Origin: Streptomyces nigrescens
GTDB taxonomy: Bacteria > Actinomycetota > Actinomycetes > Streptomycetales > Streptomycetaceae
Length of the DNA stretch: 64,000 nt
Reading direction: 5' to 3'
Assembly (NCBI GenBank): GCA_024349765.1
Contig: AP026073.1
Location: forward strand, 744,001-808,000
The position numbers and the translations under genes are program-made. Every line of letters begins with the position of its first letter. Positions within the stretch are counted from its first letter, which is position 1. Below the pieces are notes generated by a model, which had not been told where the DNA came from, made no database searches, and saw nothing but the letters and a program-made list of their open reading frames with translations. Positions 35,174 through 44,065 of this stretch are shown here, one piece after another.

Positions 35174-35656
35174 ATGCTTTCCGTCATGGAAACTAACTCG
35201 GACAACTCCGGACATCTCACGCCGGATTCGGCCCGCACGGCCCTCGACTCCGTCGCCGCCTCCCAGGCTCGTGCGGCGACCCGGAGCGCCGCCCCGTGGT
35301 GGTATCACTTCGGCCTGGGCGCCGCGCTCGCGCTCACGTTCCTCGCCATCAGCATGCGGATGGCCGCCTGGGCCTGCCCGGTACTCGTCGTCGTGGCGCT
35401 CGGTCTCGACCAGGCGGTACGGCGCTCGACAGGCGTCTCCTACGAGCGCTTCACGGCCACGCCCGGCGCCATCAAGATCTTCGGCGGATACGTCCTGGCC
35501 CTCGTCCTGCTGGCCGCCGCCGGTATGTACCTGGAGTGGGGTGCTGGCGTGCACTGGGCCATTGCGGTCGCCGGCGGCGTCATCGGCGTGCTCACCGTGA
35601 CCTCGGGGTACCGCATCGACGCGGCCGCCCGACGCGACATCCAGGCCGGGCGATGA
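35174..35656 (+). CDS. Small membrane protein paired with a winged-helix regulator
   Basis: This protein of about 160 residues has an N-terminal soluble stretch and four hydrophobic helices (such as LGAALALTFLAISM, CPVLVVVALGL, YVLALVLLAAAGMYLEW and AIAVAGGVIGVLTVTSGY). ATG 35174 or ATG 35186 could be used. The stop overlaps the regulator start by ATGA. Such pairs are common in Streptomyces. The function is unknown; it is probably the target or cofactor of the regulator. Confidence 0.8.
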   Translation: MLSVMETNSDNSGHLTPDSARTALDSVAASQARAATRSAAPWWYHFGLGAALALTFLAISMRMAAWACPVLVVVALGLDQAVRRSTGVSYERFTATPGAIKIFGGYVLALVLLAAAGMYLEWGAGVHWAIAVAGGVIGVLTVTSGYRIDAAARRDIQAGR

Positions 35657-35943
35657 CCGGCGCGGCCTTCGACGAGGTGATCCATGCGCCGAACCGTTTG
35701 CAGATCTGCAGCATGCTCGCCGCCGTCGACGCCATGGAGTTCTCCGTCGTCCGCGAGGCGCTGGACGTCAGCGACTCGGTGCTGAGCAAGCACGTCAGGG
35801 TCCTCCAGGATGCGCAGTACGCCTCGGTCACCAAGGTCCGCCGGCGTGCCTGGCTCGCGCTCACCCCGGAAGGCCGGCAGGCTCTGGCCGGGCATATCGC
35901 TGCACTCCGCCGCATCGTCGAGCAGGCGGAAGCCGACCGCTGA
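35653..35943 (+). CDS. Winged-helix transcriptional regulator (MarR/ArsR-like)
   Basis: This 96-residue protein is a single winged helix-turn-helix: HAPNRLQICSMLAAVDAMEF, recognition region ALDVSDSVLSKHVRVLQD, and wing KVRRRAWLALTPEGRQAL. There is no ligand-binding domain. It is coupled to the membrane protein gene and probably binds the palindrome at 35147. Confidence 0.88.
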   Translation: MTGAAFDEVIHAPNRLQICSMLAAVDAMEFSVVREALDVSDSVLSKHVRVLQDAQYASVTKVRRRAWLALTPEGRQALAGHIAALRRIVEQAEADR

Positions 35944-36041
35944 CGACTTACCCGGCGGGCGTTCCCTGCCGCCCGCCCCACCCCCGACCCCGTCCGGCGT
36001 AAGGCCGGAACGCGTCCGCGCCAGGGTGCGCGCGTGAGCCT

Positions 36042-36566
36042 TTACGTCGTCATGGGATTCGGGCCCGCCGGGGCGGCCACCCGTTGAGCAGACCGCCTAT
36101 GGCGTTGGTAGCTCCTCGGGTGCAGTCGGGGCGCTGCAGGAAGCGGTGGCGGTGAAGCCGGGCAGGGGCTGCGTGTCTGGCGAAGGGAGATCTCGGCCCA
36201 GCAGCGCTTTCCAGATGGTGTGGGCTCGGCCCCGTGCCGGTCGGCCAGCGCAGCGACGAGGACCAAACCCCGGCCGCCTTCTGCCTCCTCGTCAAGCACG
36301 ACCGGCTGCGGCAGCACGGCACTGGTGTCATCAACCTCGATCCGCAGCGCCGAGCTCGCGAGCCGAGCGGTCACGGAGACGGGGCCGACGCCAACGTGCT
36401 GCACCGCATTCGTGATCAGCTCGCTGACCAACAGCTGCGCCCTGTCGAGGACGTCGGAAGCCGGGCCGACGCCCCAACCCTCCAATTCGCTGACGAGCTT
36501 TCTCCGGGCCGCAGCGGCTCCGGCCGGCGTTCCGGGTACGGAGAGAGTGAACTGCTGCGCTTCCAT
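36042..36566 (-). CDS. Anti-sigma-factor-like ATP-binding protein (HATPase_c)
   Basis: This 174-residue protein has an RsbW/SpoIIAB-type GHKL ATPase: N-box LLVSELITNAVQH, G1 box region RIEVDD, and G2 box EGGRGLVLVAALADR. The last 45 residues are basic, proline-rich and probably disordered, which is longer than usual. ATG 36566 is used because the domain begins there. Such proteins bind or phosphorylate partners in Streptomyces stress signalling; no partner is adjacent. Confidence 0.85.
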   Translation of the reverse strand: MEAQQFTLSVPGTPAGAAAARRKLVSELEGWGVGPASDVLDRAQLLVSELITNAVQHVGVGPVSVTARLASSALRIEVDDTSAVLPQPVVLDEEAEGGRGLVLVAALADRHGAEPTPSGKRCWAEISLRQTRSPCPASPPPLPAAPRLHPRSYQRHRRSAQRVAAPAGPNPMTT

Positions 36567-36733
36567 GAGCGACCTCCTGGATAGGTGCGGCCACTCCAAG
36601 TAACTGGGTCAGGGCAGGGGGCGGCGAGGGCGAGTGCTCTTCGTGCATCGCCTATGCAGAAGCTGTATGGGCGCCAATTGGCTCTCCCCTACGCTCGTTT
36701 GAAAAGGCAGGATCGGCGACGGCGGAAGGGGCC

Positions 36734-38020
36734 GTGGCACAGATGGCCGACGCAAACGGTGAGGCGAGACGGATCGGCGAGGCCATCCGCCGAGCAAGGG
36801 TGCTCGCCAAGCGCTTGCAGGCGGATGTCGCAGCAGTGCTCGGCTACCACCAGTCGAAGGTGAGCCGCCTGGAGGGCGGCCGGGGCACCGAGGACATACG
36901 CGTCCTGCGTGCCGTCGCCGAGGAGCTGAAGATCCCCCCGCACGTTCTCGGCCTCTCCGCCTAGGACACCCGTACCGCCGAGCACGAGACGGAGGACATG
37001 CACCGCCGTACGTTCCTGGCCGCAAGCATTGCCGCACTCGCAGCCCCAGCCGCACCTGCCGCCGCTCATGACAACCTGGTCCAGGCCCTGATGCCCGGCG
37101 CCAACACGCCTATATCCGCTGTATCTGCAGGGCTTATGGACCCGGCAGGCCTACGTGGCCGGGTCGCTCAGGCCCGAAGCCTGTTCTGCACCTGCAACTA
37201 CGTGGAGCTGGCCCGCACCCTGCCCAACCTGATCGCCGATCTCCGGCAGGCCAGCAGTGGCACCGGAGACACGGCCATGCTGTCTGGGCTGCTGGCCACC
37301 GCCTACCAAACCGCGGGGAGCCTGCTGGTCAAGCAGAGCGACCACGGAAGCGCCTGGCTCGCGGTCGGCCGCGCCATGGCGGAGGCCGAGCGTTCGGGCG
37401 ATCCCGTGGTGCTCGCCTCCAGCGTTCGCGTCCACGCCCACGTCCTCGCCCGGGAGAAGCACACCACCCAGGCCGTCGCCCTGGTCCGTCACACCGCCGA
37501 TCAACTCGCCGGCTCCTACGACCAGCGCTCGCCCCGATACCTGGCAGCCGTCGGCCTGTTGCTCCTGCGCGGCGTCACTGCGGCCAGCAGCGGAGGAGAC
37601 CGTGCTGCCACCGAGGAGTTCCTCACTGAGGCCAGGGACGTCGCTCGCTACGTGGCCCTCGACCGCCCGGACGCGTGGGCGAACTTCAGCCCCACCAACG
37701 TCGCCCTGCACGCGGTCAGCGCATCGGTCGTATTCGGCGACGCCGGCACCGCGCTGAAAGCCGCCCGCCCCCTCATGCGCCGCCACATCCCCGTACCCGA
37801 GCGCCGAGCCGCCCTATGGGTGGAAGCCGCCCGCGCCTACAGTCAGCAGGGCAGACTCGCCGACGGTTACCAGGCCCTGCGCATCGCCGAGACGTGTGCC
37901 GCCCAGGACGTCCGCCGCCCCGCGGTACGGAACCTGGTTGCCGACATGGCCGCCCGTGACCACCGCCGAGCCCTCCCCGAACTCCACCACTTCAGCCGCC
38001 GACTGGGAGCCCCCGCGTGA
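36734..38020 (+). pseudogene. XRE/TPR regulator interrupted by an in-frame amber codon
   Basis: A single frame runs from GTG 36734 to 38020 but is split by TAG at 36962-36964. The first 76 residues are an XRE helix-turn-helix (IRRARVLAKRLQADVAAVLG, then HQSKVSRLEGGRG). After the stop the same frame continues through DTRTAEHETED to MHRRTFLAASIAALAAPAAP and a 340-residue TPR-like domain (36998-38020). Relatives are one protein of about 420 residues, so the stop probably replaces tryptophan. Re-initiation at ATG 36998 is possible, but its GGAGG is only 2 bases away. The second half mimics a Tat signal (RRTFLAAS), which is normal in this family's linker. It is followed by a flavoprotein gene with GTGA overlap. 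Confidence 0.8.
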
Positions 38021-38571
38021 CAGAAGCGTCTCACCAGACCAAGAAGCCCTTCCTGTATGTCGTCGTGTGCGCGTCCGGCATCGCGGGTGATGTGCACAAG
38101 CTGATCACCTCAGCGCAGGAACAGGACTGGGACATCGGTGTCATCGCTACCCCGCAGGGACTCGGCTTCATAGATGCGAAGGCCATCGAGGCCCAGACCG
38201 GCTACCCGATCCGCTCGGCCTGGCGCTCGCCCGGCGACCCACGCCCGCTGCCCCCACCGGACGCGATCGCGGTGGCGCCCGCCACCTTCAACACCATCAA
38301 CAAGTGGGCTGCCGGGATCTCCGACACCCTCGCCGTGGGGATCTTGTGCGAGGCGTACGGCCTCGGCATTCCCACGGCTGCCCTGCCGTACCTGAACACG
38401 GCCCAGGCCGCCCACCCCGCGTACGACCAGAGCCTGGATCGGCTGCGAGGGATGGGCGTCCTGTTCGGCTCGTACGAGCCTCACCGGCCGAAGGCCGGAG
38501 GCGGGGCGGAGCACTTCCGCTGGGAGGAGGCGCTTGAGCTGCTCACCCCAAAGGTGTTGGGGCGGGCGTGA
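38017..38571 (+). CDS. HFCD-type flavoprotein
   Basis: This 184-residue protein has the flavodoxin-like fold of phosphopantothenoylcysteine decarboxylase-type flavoproteins (FLYVVVCASGIAGDV, then AIAVAPATFNTINKWAAGIS with the typical PATxNTxxK motif). Streptomyces often pairs this protein with an XRE/TPR regulator, as here; GTG 38017 overlaps that gene's stop. Its substrate is unknown. It is not part of the lanthipeptide operon and lacks the kinase-like extension of the enzyme at 24241. Confidence 0.88.
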   Translation: MTEASHQTKKPFLYVVVCASGIAGDVHKLITSAQEQDWDIGVIATPQGLGFIDAKAIEAQTGYPIRSAWRSPGDPRPLPPPDAIAVAPATFNTINKWAAGISDTLAVGILCEAYGLGIPTAALPYLNTAQAAHPAYDQSLDRLRGMGVLFGSYEPHRPKAGGGAEHFRWEEALELLTPKVLGRA

Positions 38572-38589
38572 TGTCATCAGGTCGGCCGC

Positions 38590-39384
38590 TCAGCTGGCGA
38601 AACCGCCGTTGCTCTGCAGCAGCTGGGCGTTGACCCACTGGCCCTGCGGTGAGCACAGGAACTCGACCAGGTGAGCAGTGTCCTGCGGGGTCCCCAGGCG
38701 TCCCAGCGGGGTCTGACGCAGTACGTGGCCCCGGATGTCGTCGGACATCCATCCGGTGTCGACCGGTCCCGGGTTGATCACGTTGGCGGTGATCCCGAGG
38801 TGGGCCAGCTCGTGGGCAGCAGCACGGGTGATGCGGTCGAGTGCGCCCTTGCTCGCCCCATAGGGCAGATTGCCGACGGTGTGATCGCTGGTGAGGCTGA
38901 CCACGCGCCCGGTTCCCGGCGTCCCGTGGAAGCGACGGCCGTACTCACGGATCAGCAGCCAGGTGGCCCGCGCGTTGACCGCGAAGTGGCGGTCGAAGCT
39001 TTCCAGGGTGGTGTCGAGCAGGCCGGAGTCGACCGACTCGCAGTGGCACATCACCAAGGCGGTGATGCCGCCAAGGCGGCGCTCAGCCTCGTCAAAGACT
39101 CGCTCCGGGGCCCCAGGGTCGGCGAGGTCTGCCTCGATCGCCGCCGTGTCGGCGCCCCGTTCCGCCAGGGCATTGGCGATGGTGTCCGCGGCGTTGGCCT
39201 CGATACCCCACGCCATGCGCGCGTCGTACGGCGTCCAGTACGTGAAGGCGACGTTCCAGCCCGCCTCGGCCAACCGGCAGGCGATGCCCGCACCGATCCC
39301 GATGGAACGCCCGACACCGGTCACCAACGCGACCGGCCTGACGGCATGGGACAGCGGCTTCTCATCAGCAGTCACAAGGCGCAA
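38590..39384 (-). CDS. SDR-family oxidoreductase
   Basis: This 264-residue Rossmann enzyme has the cofactor motif VTGVGRSIGIGAGIA, a catalytic YxxxK in LPYGASKGALDR, and the usual NPGPVDTGWM after strand 6. It is convergent with the flavoprotein gene (18 bases apart). The substrate cannot be told; FabG-like or sugar reductases share these features. Confidence 0.9.
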   Translation of the reverse strand: MRLVTADEKPLSHAVRPVALVTGVGRSIGIGAGIACRLAEAGWNVAFTYWTPYDARMAWGIEANAADTIANALAERGADTAAIEADLADPGAPERVFDEAERRLGGITALVMCHCESVDSGLLDTTLESFDRHFAVNARATWLLIREYGRRFHGTPGTGRVVSLTSDHTVGNLPYGASKGALDRITRAAAHELAHLGITANVINPGPVDTGWMSDDIRGHVLRQTPLGRLGTPQDTAHLVEFLCSPQGQWVNAQLLQSNGGFAS

Positions 39385-39501
39385 TCGTTCAGCCTACTGA
39401 GTGGGGACGGCAACCCGATCGACTTGGATGCGGGCCCCGCCAGCGTGGAGAGGTGGGGAGGCGCCACCCGCCCTGATGGACGGTGATCCCCTGTCGGGTG
39501 T

Positions 39502-39915
39502 TCAGTGGGCCAGCGGCAGGAGGGCCCGCAGGAGGGCCCGGACGGACTTGCCGTGGGGCTGGATCTCGACGGTGACGTCGGCGGCCAGGTCCTGGACGAG
39601 GTACCAGCCGAACCCGCCTGGCTCAAAGGCATTGGTGTGCCGGAGTCGTGGCGGGTCGGTGCTGGCATCGGAGACGGTGACCATGATGCTGCCTGGGCCG
39701 GCTTCCAGTCGGAATCCGGTGACGCCGCGGGCGTGCCGCTCGGCGTTGGTCACCAGCTCGGACACCACCAAGAGCACCGCCTCGGCTTCCGTCCTGTTGG
39801 ACGCGCCCAGCGAGGCGAGGAAACCGCGGGTGACGTCCCGTGCCTGGGCGGCCGTGCGGATGTACCCCTGGTGAGTGGGGGAGGAGTGTTCGTCCTCCTC
39901 GGGTGGCTGCGCCAT
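39502..39915 (-). CDS. Anti-sigma-factor-like ATP-binding protein (HATPase_c)
   Basis: This 137-residue GHKL ATPase has N-box LLVVSELVTNAERHA and G2 region EPGGFGWYLVQDLAAD. ATG 39915 is used; an upstream ATG at 39975 would add 20 residues. It is a second RsbW-like protein in the window, with no visible partner. It lies next to the mobile element's relaxase and could be its cargo or the last chromosomal gene. Confidence 0.85.
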   Translation of the reverse strand: MAQPPEEDEHSSPTHQGYIRTAAQARDVTRGFLASLGASNRTEAEAVLLVVSELVTNAERHARGVTGFRLEAGPGSIMVTVSDASTDPPRLRHTNAFEPGGFGWYLVQDLAADVTVEIQPHGKSVRALLRALLPLAH

Positions 39916-39993
39916 CGCTCTCTCCGGCGTCCGGCGGTCTCGGACCAGTCGTCTGACCGGAATACGCTTGATCATCCGGGTTCCGGACCGGAG

Positions 39994-41642
39994 TCACCGG
40001 TGGCGGGCAGGTGTTGCCTCGGGAGCGTGCTGCGAGTGGATCGGTGTGTCGTGGCCGGGCTGTGCCGGTCGTGCTGTCGCGGTCGTGCGGGCTTGGGCGG
40101 CTCGTGCTCGGTCGCTCGGGGCCTGCCTGGCGGCGAGGCGTTGGACGCGCCAGGTGAGGGTCCTGGCGGTGGAGTGGGCGTCGTCCAGGGTGCGTTGCCG
40201 GGCGGCGTGCTGCAGGAGCTGCTCGGGATCGTGTCCAGCGGTCTCGGCATCGGCCAGGACAGCGGCCAGAGCCGGCCAGGCGGGATCGTCGAGGACCTGC
40301 TGCGCGTAGTCGGGCACGATCACGAGGACCCGCTGGGCCTGCCGTTCCATGATGCGGACCGGTGGTGTGCGCTGGGCCAGGGCGGCCAGCGGCCCGGCGG
40401 CGGCCTGCTGGTCGTGCTGGCGGGCCTGGTGCCAGCGGGCTGTGGCGATGACGACAAGGACGGCGATGTCGAGGAACATTGCCAGCCCGGACCCGTCGCC
40501 GGTGACCGGTGCGGCGCGCAGATTCCGGAAGGCGCCGCGCAGGGCGCGGGCCTGTTTCTGCTGGGCGCGGATGCGGGAGCGGGTGGCTCGTTCGAACGCA
40601 GTGGCGGCCTGCTGCAGCTGTGGTCGTAGGTGGCTGGGGGCGAGCAGCGGCAGGGCGTCGAGGGCTTCGCCGAAGGTCGCGATGTGGGCCTGCGCGACTT
40701 TACCGTCGCTGTGGTCGAGGTGGTTGGGGATGCGTTCGGTTGCGGCGGTGGCCTGGTGCCAGGGGTTGGGCCTGCGCAGGCTGCCCGGCTTGGTGGCGGT
40801 CGGGGCCTCGATGGTGGTGAGGCGTTCCGCGACCTTGGGGTAGGACAGGTCGGGAGCGAGTTTGGCGCCGGAAAACCAGACAGGCTCGCCTGAGGCGTTG
40901 GTGTCGCCTTCGACAGCGACCTTGTACCCACGTATGTCGCCGGAGGGGAAGTGCTGGACGTCGACGAGGACGCCCTCGACGCGGTCGAGCAGGTGAAGGA
41001 ACTCCTCAGGGCTCGTGGCGATGGACACCAGCTGGCGGACGGTGGTGCGCAGGCGCTCGCGTGAGGTGATGCCCTGCCCCAGCCGCTCGGCCTTGAAGCG
41101 CTCAGCGCTGGTCGGCCGCTTGGCGGCGGTGCCGTCGTCTTCCTTGAGGCGGCGGAGCCCGAACTCTTTCTCGATCTTGCGGCATTCCGCTTGAGCGCGG
41201 GTGCCGTCCTTGTGGTGGCGGGGACGGGTGCGGTCGGCGCGGACGAGGGTGGCCACGATGTGGATGTGGTCGGGGGCGTGGCGGACGGCGATCCAGCGGC
41301 AGGCTTGGTCGTCGCCGTCGGGGGCGATGCCGGTCGCGTTGAGGATGCGGCGGGCGACGGTGGCCCACTCCTCGTCGGACAGGATCCGGTCGCCGGGGCG
41401 GTGCGGACGGGACAGTGCCACACGTGCTTCTTGGGGGCCTTGTCGCCGAGGGCGTCGACCCACAGGTCGAGGTCGGCGGCCAGTTCGCTGAAGGTGGCGT
41501 TGGGGTCGCGGCCGGGGTCGGGCAGGTGGGGGTCGTAAGCGGCGACGAGGTGGGGGTCGATGTGGGCTTCGATGTCGCTGGTTCGGTAGAGGTAGTGGAG
41601 CAGGCCGATGGTGCGGCTGCCGCGGGAGACGTCGGGGACCAA
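39994..41642 (-). pseudogene. Relaxase (MobA/VirD2-like) with a frameshift
   Basis: The N-terminal frame starts at TTG 41642 (VPDVSRGSRTIGLLHYLYRT, then LGDKAPKKHVWHCPVRTAP), and the rest is in another frame (GDRILSDEEWATVARRILNA, then the HUH-like RHAPDHIHIVATLVR). The two join at a run of four C on the coding strand (41395-41398), where one base seems to be missing. Past that point the protein reads normally to 39994, with helical and alanine-rich C-terminal regions. A working relaxase would nick oriT for conjugative transfer. Sequencing error or slippage at the run would restore a protein of about 549 residues. MobC lies just upstream. Confidence 0.85.
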
Positions 41643-41648
41643 GGGGGT

Positions 41649-42215
41649 TCAGCTCACCAACTTCCGGGCGGCAGCACGGACCTCGGTGGCGGCGTCGGCT
41701 ACGGCGTCGGCGGCGCGGGCGATATGGAGGGCGTCGCCACCGGAGTTGAGGACCTTGGCGATCTGGTTGAGGTTGGTACCGGCAGGGACGAGCTGGATGC
41801 GGGCGGCTTCCAGGCGGTCGAGGGCCTCGTCCTGGTCGAGGCGGGGACGGCCGTGGACTTCGGCGTGCACGGCCTGCGCGATGAACCGGGCCTTGGAGAT
41901 GCCCTTGGCATCGGCGGCCTTCTGGATCTCGGCGGCCTCGTCTGCGCTGGCGCGGAAGGTCTGGCGCTCGGAACGCTGCTTGGGCTGGCGGGAGCGGCGC
42001 CGGCCCTGCTTCGCCCTCTGCTCGTGGCCGCCCTCGGCCACGAGCTGCTGGTCCTGCGCCCCCTGGCGCGGGGCATCCTCCGCCACCCCTGGGGCGAAGG
42101 CAAGCGCACTGGACCGGCCCTTGGACGGTCCAGTGCTACAGCTTGCTCCGCCTCCAGCCGAAGTGGCCCTGTGCGCCTCGTGGCGGGGGATGGCCGCCTG
42201 GAAGTGGTCATGCAT
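41649..42215 (-). CDS. MobC-like mobilisation accessory protein
   Basis: This 188-residue protein has a disordered N-terminal third, a ribbon-helix-helix region (RQTFRASADEAAEIQKAADA, then ISKARFIAQAV) and the typical MobC C-terminal part with LVPAGTNLNQIAKVLNSGGD. MobC proteins bind oriT and help the relaxase. It is 6 bases upstream of the relaxase gene and on the same strand. ATG 42215 is used. Confidence 0.88.
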   Translation of the reverse strand: MHDHFQAAIPRHEAHRATSAGGGASCSTGPSKGRSSALAFAPGVAEDAPRQGAQDQQLVAEGGHEQRAKQGRRRSRQPKQRSERQTFRASADEAAEIQKAADAKGISKARFIAQAVHAEVHGRPRLDQDEALDRLEAARIQLVPAGTNLNQIAKVLNSGGDALHIARAADAVADAATEVRAAARKLVS

Positions 42216-42312
42216 GAGCGTTCTTTCCGTGGTGTGTGGGTGTGACAGGACTCGGTGCCGTCGAGGTGCTGTGGGCTACTGGCGCCAGTAGCTGGATGAC
42301 GCTGCGGTAGCC

Positions 42313-42755
42313 CGAGGTCCGCAAGCCCGGACCTCGGCGTCCGGTCCACGGTCCGGCAGATCGACTGCGCGGTCCGCGGTCCGCGGTCCGCGGCAGGAAT
42401 GACGGCGCATCGCAGACGGTCCGCCGATCACCGCGACGGACCGAGCCTTCGGTCCGGACCGCAGTCCGCAGAGGTCGGTCCGCGGTCCGCGGGAGCACCG
42501 GTCCGCTGTCGGCGGACCAGCGGGCTGACCTGTTACTCCGTCTCGGTCCGCCGGACCGGTCTGCGGACCGGAAGGACTTGCGGACCGGGCTGGGCTCCGT
42601 GGTGGTCCGCGATGTTGGTCCGCAGTCCGCAGTCCGCAGTCCGCAGTCCGGGCGTCGGGGAGCACCGTCTGGTCCGCGGTCCGGACCAGACGGCTGGAGG
42701 GTAATTGGTCCGCAGGGTGGCGGACGGTCCGCTAAATGCTCGCTGCTCTGGTCCG
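42313..42755. repeat. Cluster of more than twenty GGTCCGC/GCGGACC repeats
   Basis: The heptamer GGTCCGC and its complement recur in both orientations, including a triple run at 42371-42393 and a run of AGTCCGC units at 42623-42650. Many neighbours pair as hairpins, for example AGGTCCG/CGGACCT at 42316-42334. It could be an oriT, an iteron array or a binding region for the element's DNA-binding proteins. Confidence 0.75.
42666..42692. repeat. 10-base inverted repeat inside the GGTCCGC cluster
   Basis: CGTCTGGTCC (42666-42675) and GGACCAGACG (42683-42692) are perfectly complementary with a 7-base loop. A hairpin of this size within the repeat cluster is a candidate relaxase recognition site. 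Confidence 0.6.
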
Positions 42756-43230
42756 CTGCTGAGTGGTTCGCCCAGCGCCTCGCGGGCTGGGGCAGGCCGC
42801 CGGGTGCCTGCTCAGGTGATGACTGGAGAGGTCAGAGGCGCTCAGTGGCGATCTGGGGGCCGCTGACCAGCTTGCTGGGGGTCGGTGTCGGCCGTGCGTG
42901 GAAATGCGCTGACGAGCTGACACGGGGGCGACATGCGGGTTGTTCGAGTTGTGGGCGGAATCGGTATCCCAGGATGCGGGCGGCGTAACGACGAGAGTGT
43001 GGTGGCCGGTCGGCGGGGCTCGCGGCCAACACCGTAACGCAAGATCCCGGATTGGCCATGGGCACGGCGAAAGTGATCGGTCCGAGACCGCTAGGGAGAG
43101 TTCGTCGGTGAAGCGACTCCCCCTGCGCGTGACCTCGATCGGCCTCCAGCCAGGGTCGCGGAGGCGCGGGCGCACCGCGCCCCGAAAGGAAGATCCAGGA
43201 TCCAAGATCCTAGATCCAGACGACGAGCCC

Positions 43231-43269
43231 TCGACGAGCCCTCGTCAAAAATTGACGAGGGCTCGTCGA
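43231..43269. repeat. Perfect 18-base inverted repeat
   Basis: The arms 43231-43248 and 43252-43269 are fully complementary around an AAA centre and carry a CGACGAGCCCTCG core. The core is repeated in direct orientation just upstream (43222-43232). It could be a protein-binding site or origin element; it is not near the end of any gene, so a terminator is unlikely. Confidence 0.8.
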
Positions 43270-43424
43270 ATGCCGTCTGACCTGCAGTTTTCCGTTGAGG
43301 GGTGGTGGGGCCCGCAAACCTCGGCGGAGAGTGATGGTTCCAAGGGCGTGTTGATGGCAGGCCCCTCCTCCGAGCCGTCGAACTACCACAAAGCGGCTTG
43401 AGTGAGTACTCGTCGAAGGCTCAT

Positions 43425-43455
43425 CGAGCCCTCGTCGAATACTCGCGAGGGCTCG
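43425..43455. repeat. Second CCCTCG palindrome, related to the 18-base repeat
   Basis: CGAGCCCTCG (43425-43434) and CGAGGGCTCG (43446-43455) form a perfect stem with an 11-base loop. The CGAGCCCTCG core is shared with the repeat at 43231, and CTCGTCGA/CTCATCGA/CTCGGCGA variants lie around it, so the two sites probably bind the same factor. Confidence 0.65.
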
Positions 43456-43864
43456 GCGAACCTTCAGCGAGTCTTCGCCGACTGCCCGGCAGCAACGTCG
43501 ACGACCGGTGCCAGGAGCCGCCTGTAGCAGGGGATCCCGGAATTCCGAAATCCGGGTTTCTCCTGACGATGGAACAGGTCCGCACCCTGCTGCACGTGGT
43601 GGCGCAGCCCGTGCGGACGTGGAGGACCAGTGCCGTGCACTCAAGCGGAAAGGAGTTCGGACGAGGGCGCGTGCTGAGTCCCCCTGCCACCAGGTGAAGA
43701 ACCCACCCTGGCGAATCGTCTCCCCCTGCAACGGCGTGCGTGTCGCGCTCCCTGCGCCCGACGCCGAGTGAGGAACCCATGTACCGATCTGCGATGCCCT
43801 CTGCCCTTGTCATGCCTGCCTGCCCCGGCCTCTCCGCCGGCCGTGTCGTGAGGGAGGCGTCGGC

Positions 43865-44065
43865 TTGACCCACAACCCCCGCCGCCCGAGCGACAAGCTG
43901 ACCGTCGACGAGTTCTGCAGCGAACTGCGCATCTCGCGCTCGACCTTCTACGAGTGGCGGCAGAAAGGCCGGGCTCCGCACTGCATACGGATCCCGAATG
44001 GTGCCCTGCGCATTCGGCGCAGCGACATCGAGAACTGGCTGACGGACTGCGAGAGCCGCGCGTGA
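43865..44065 (+). CDS. Excisionase-like helix-turn-helix protein (Xis)
   Basis: This 66-residue protein is an AlpA/Xis-type winged helix (LTVDEFCSELRISRSTFYEW, then RIPNGALRIRRSDIENWL). TTG 43865 has GGGAGG 8 bases upstream. The stop overlaps the integrase start (GTGA). It directs the integrase toward excision. Confidence 0.88.
   Translation: MTHNPRRPSDKLTVDEFCSELRISRSTFYEWRQKGRAPHCIRIPNGALRIRRSDIENWLTDCESRA

Larger units (their letters stand above)
42216..43864. other. 1.65-kb repeat-rich gene-free region between mobC and xis
   Basis: I find no convincing protein gene. The left third is packed with GGTCCGC/GCGGACC repeats, and the right half has two large CCCTCG palindromes. Its place between mobilisation and integration genes is where an oriT, a replication origin or a clt-like transfer locus would be expected. 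Confidence 0.55.

Noticed and set aside
36998-38020. A secreted Tat-dependent protein
   Set aside because: The RRTFLAAS start is the normal linker of XRE/TPR regulators, and the frame is continuous with the upstream helix-turn-helix.
39994-41463. An intact 489-residue relaxase
   Set aside because: The first 25 or so residues of this frame are nonsense; the true N-terminus is in another frame starting at 41642.
42313-42755. A CRISPR array
   Set aside because: Repeats are only 7 bases, in both orientations and irregularly spaced, with no spacers of uniform size and no cas genes.
42732-43731. Open frames in the repeat region as genes (for example 43210-43731)
   Set aside because: They run through palindromes and repeats and show no domain; the frame is open only because GC-rich DNA has few stops.
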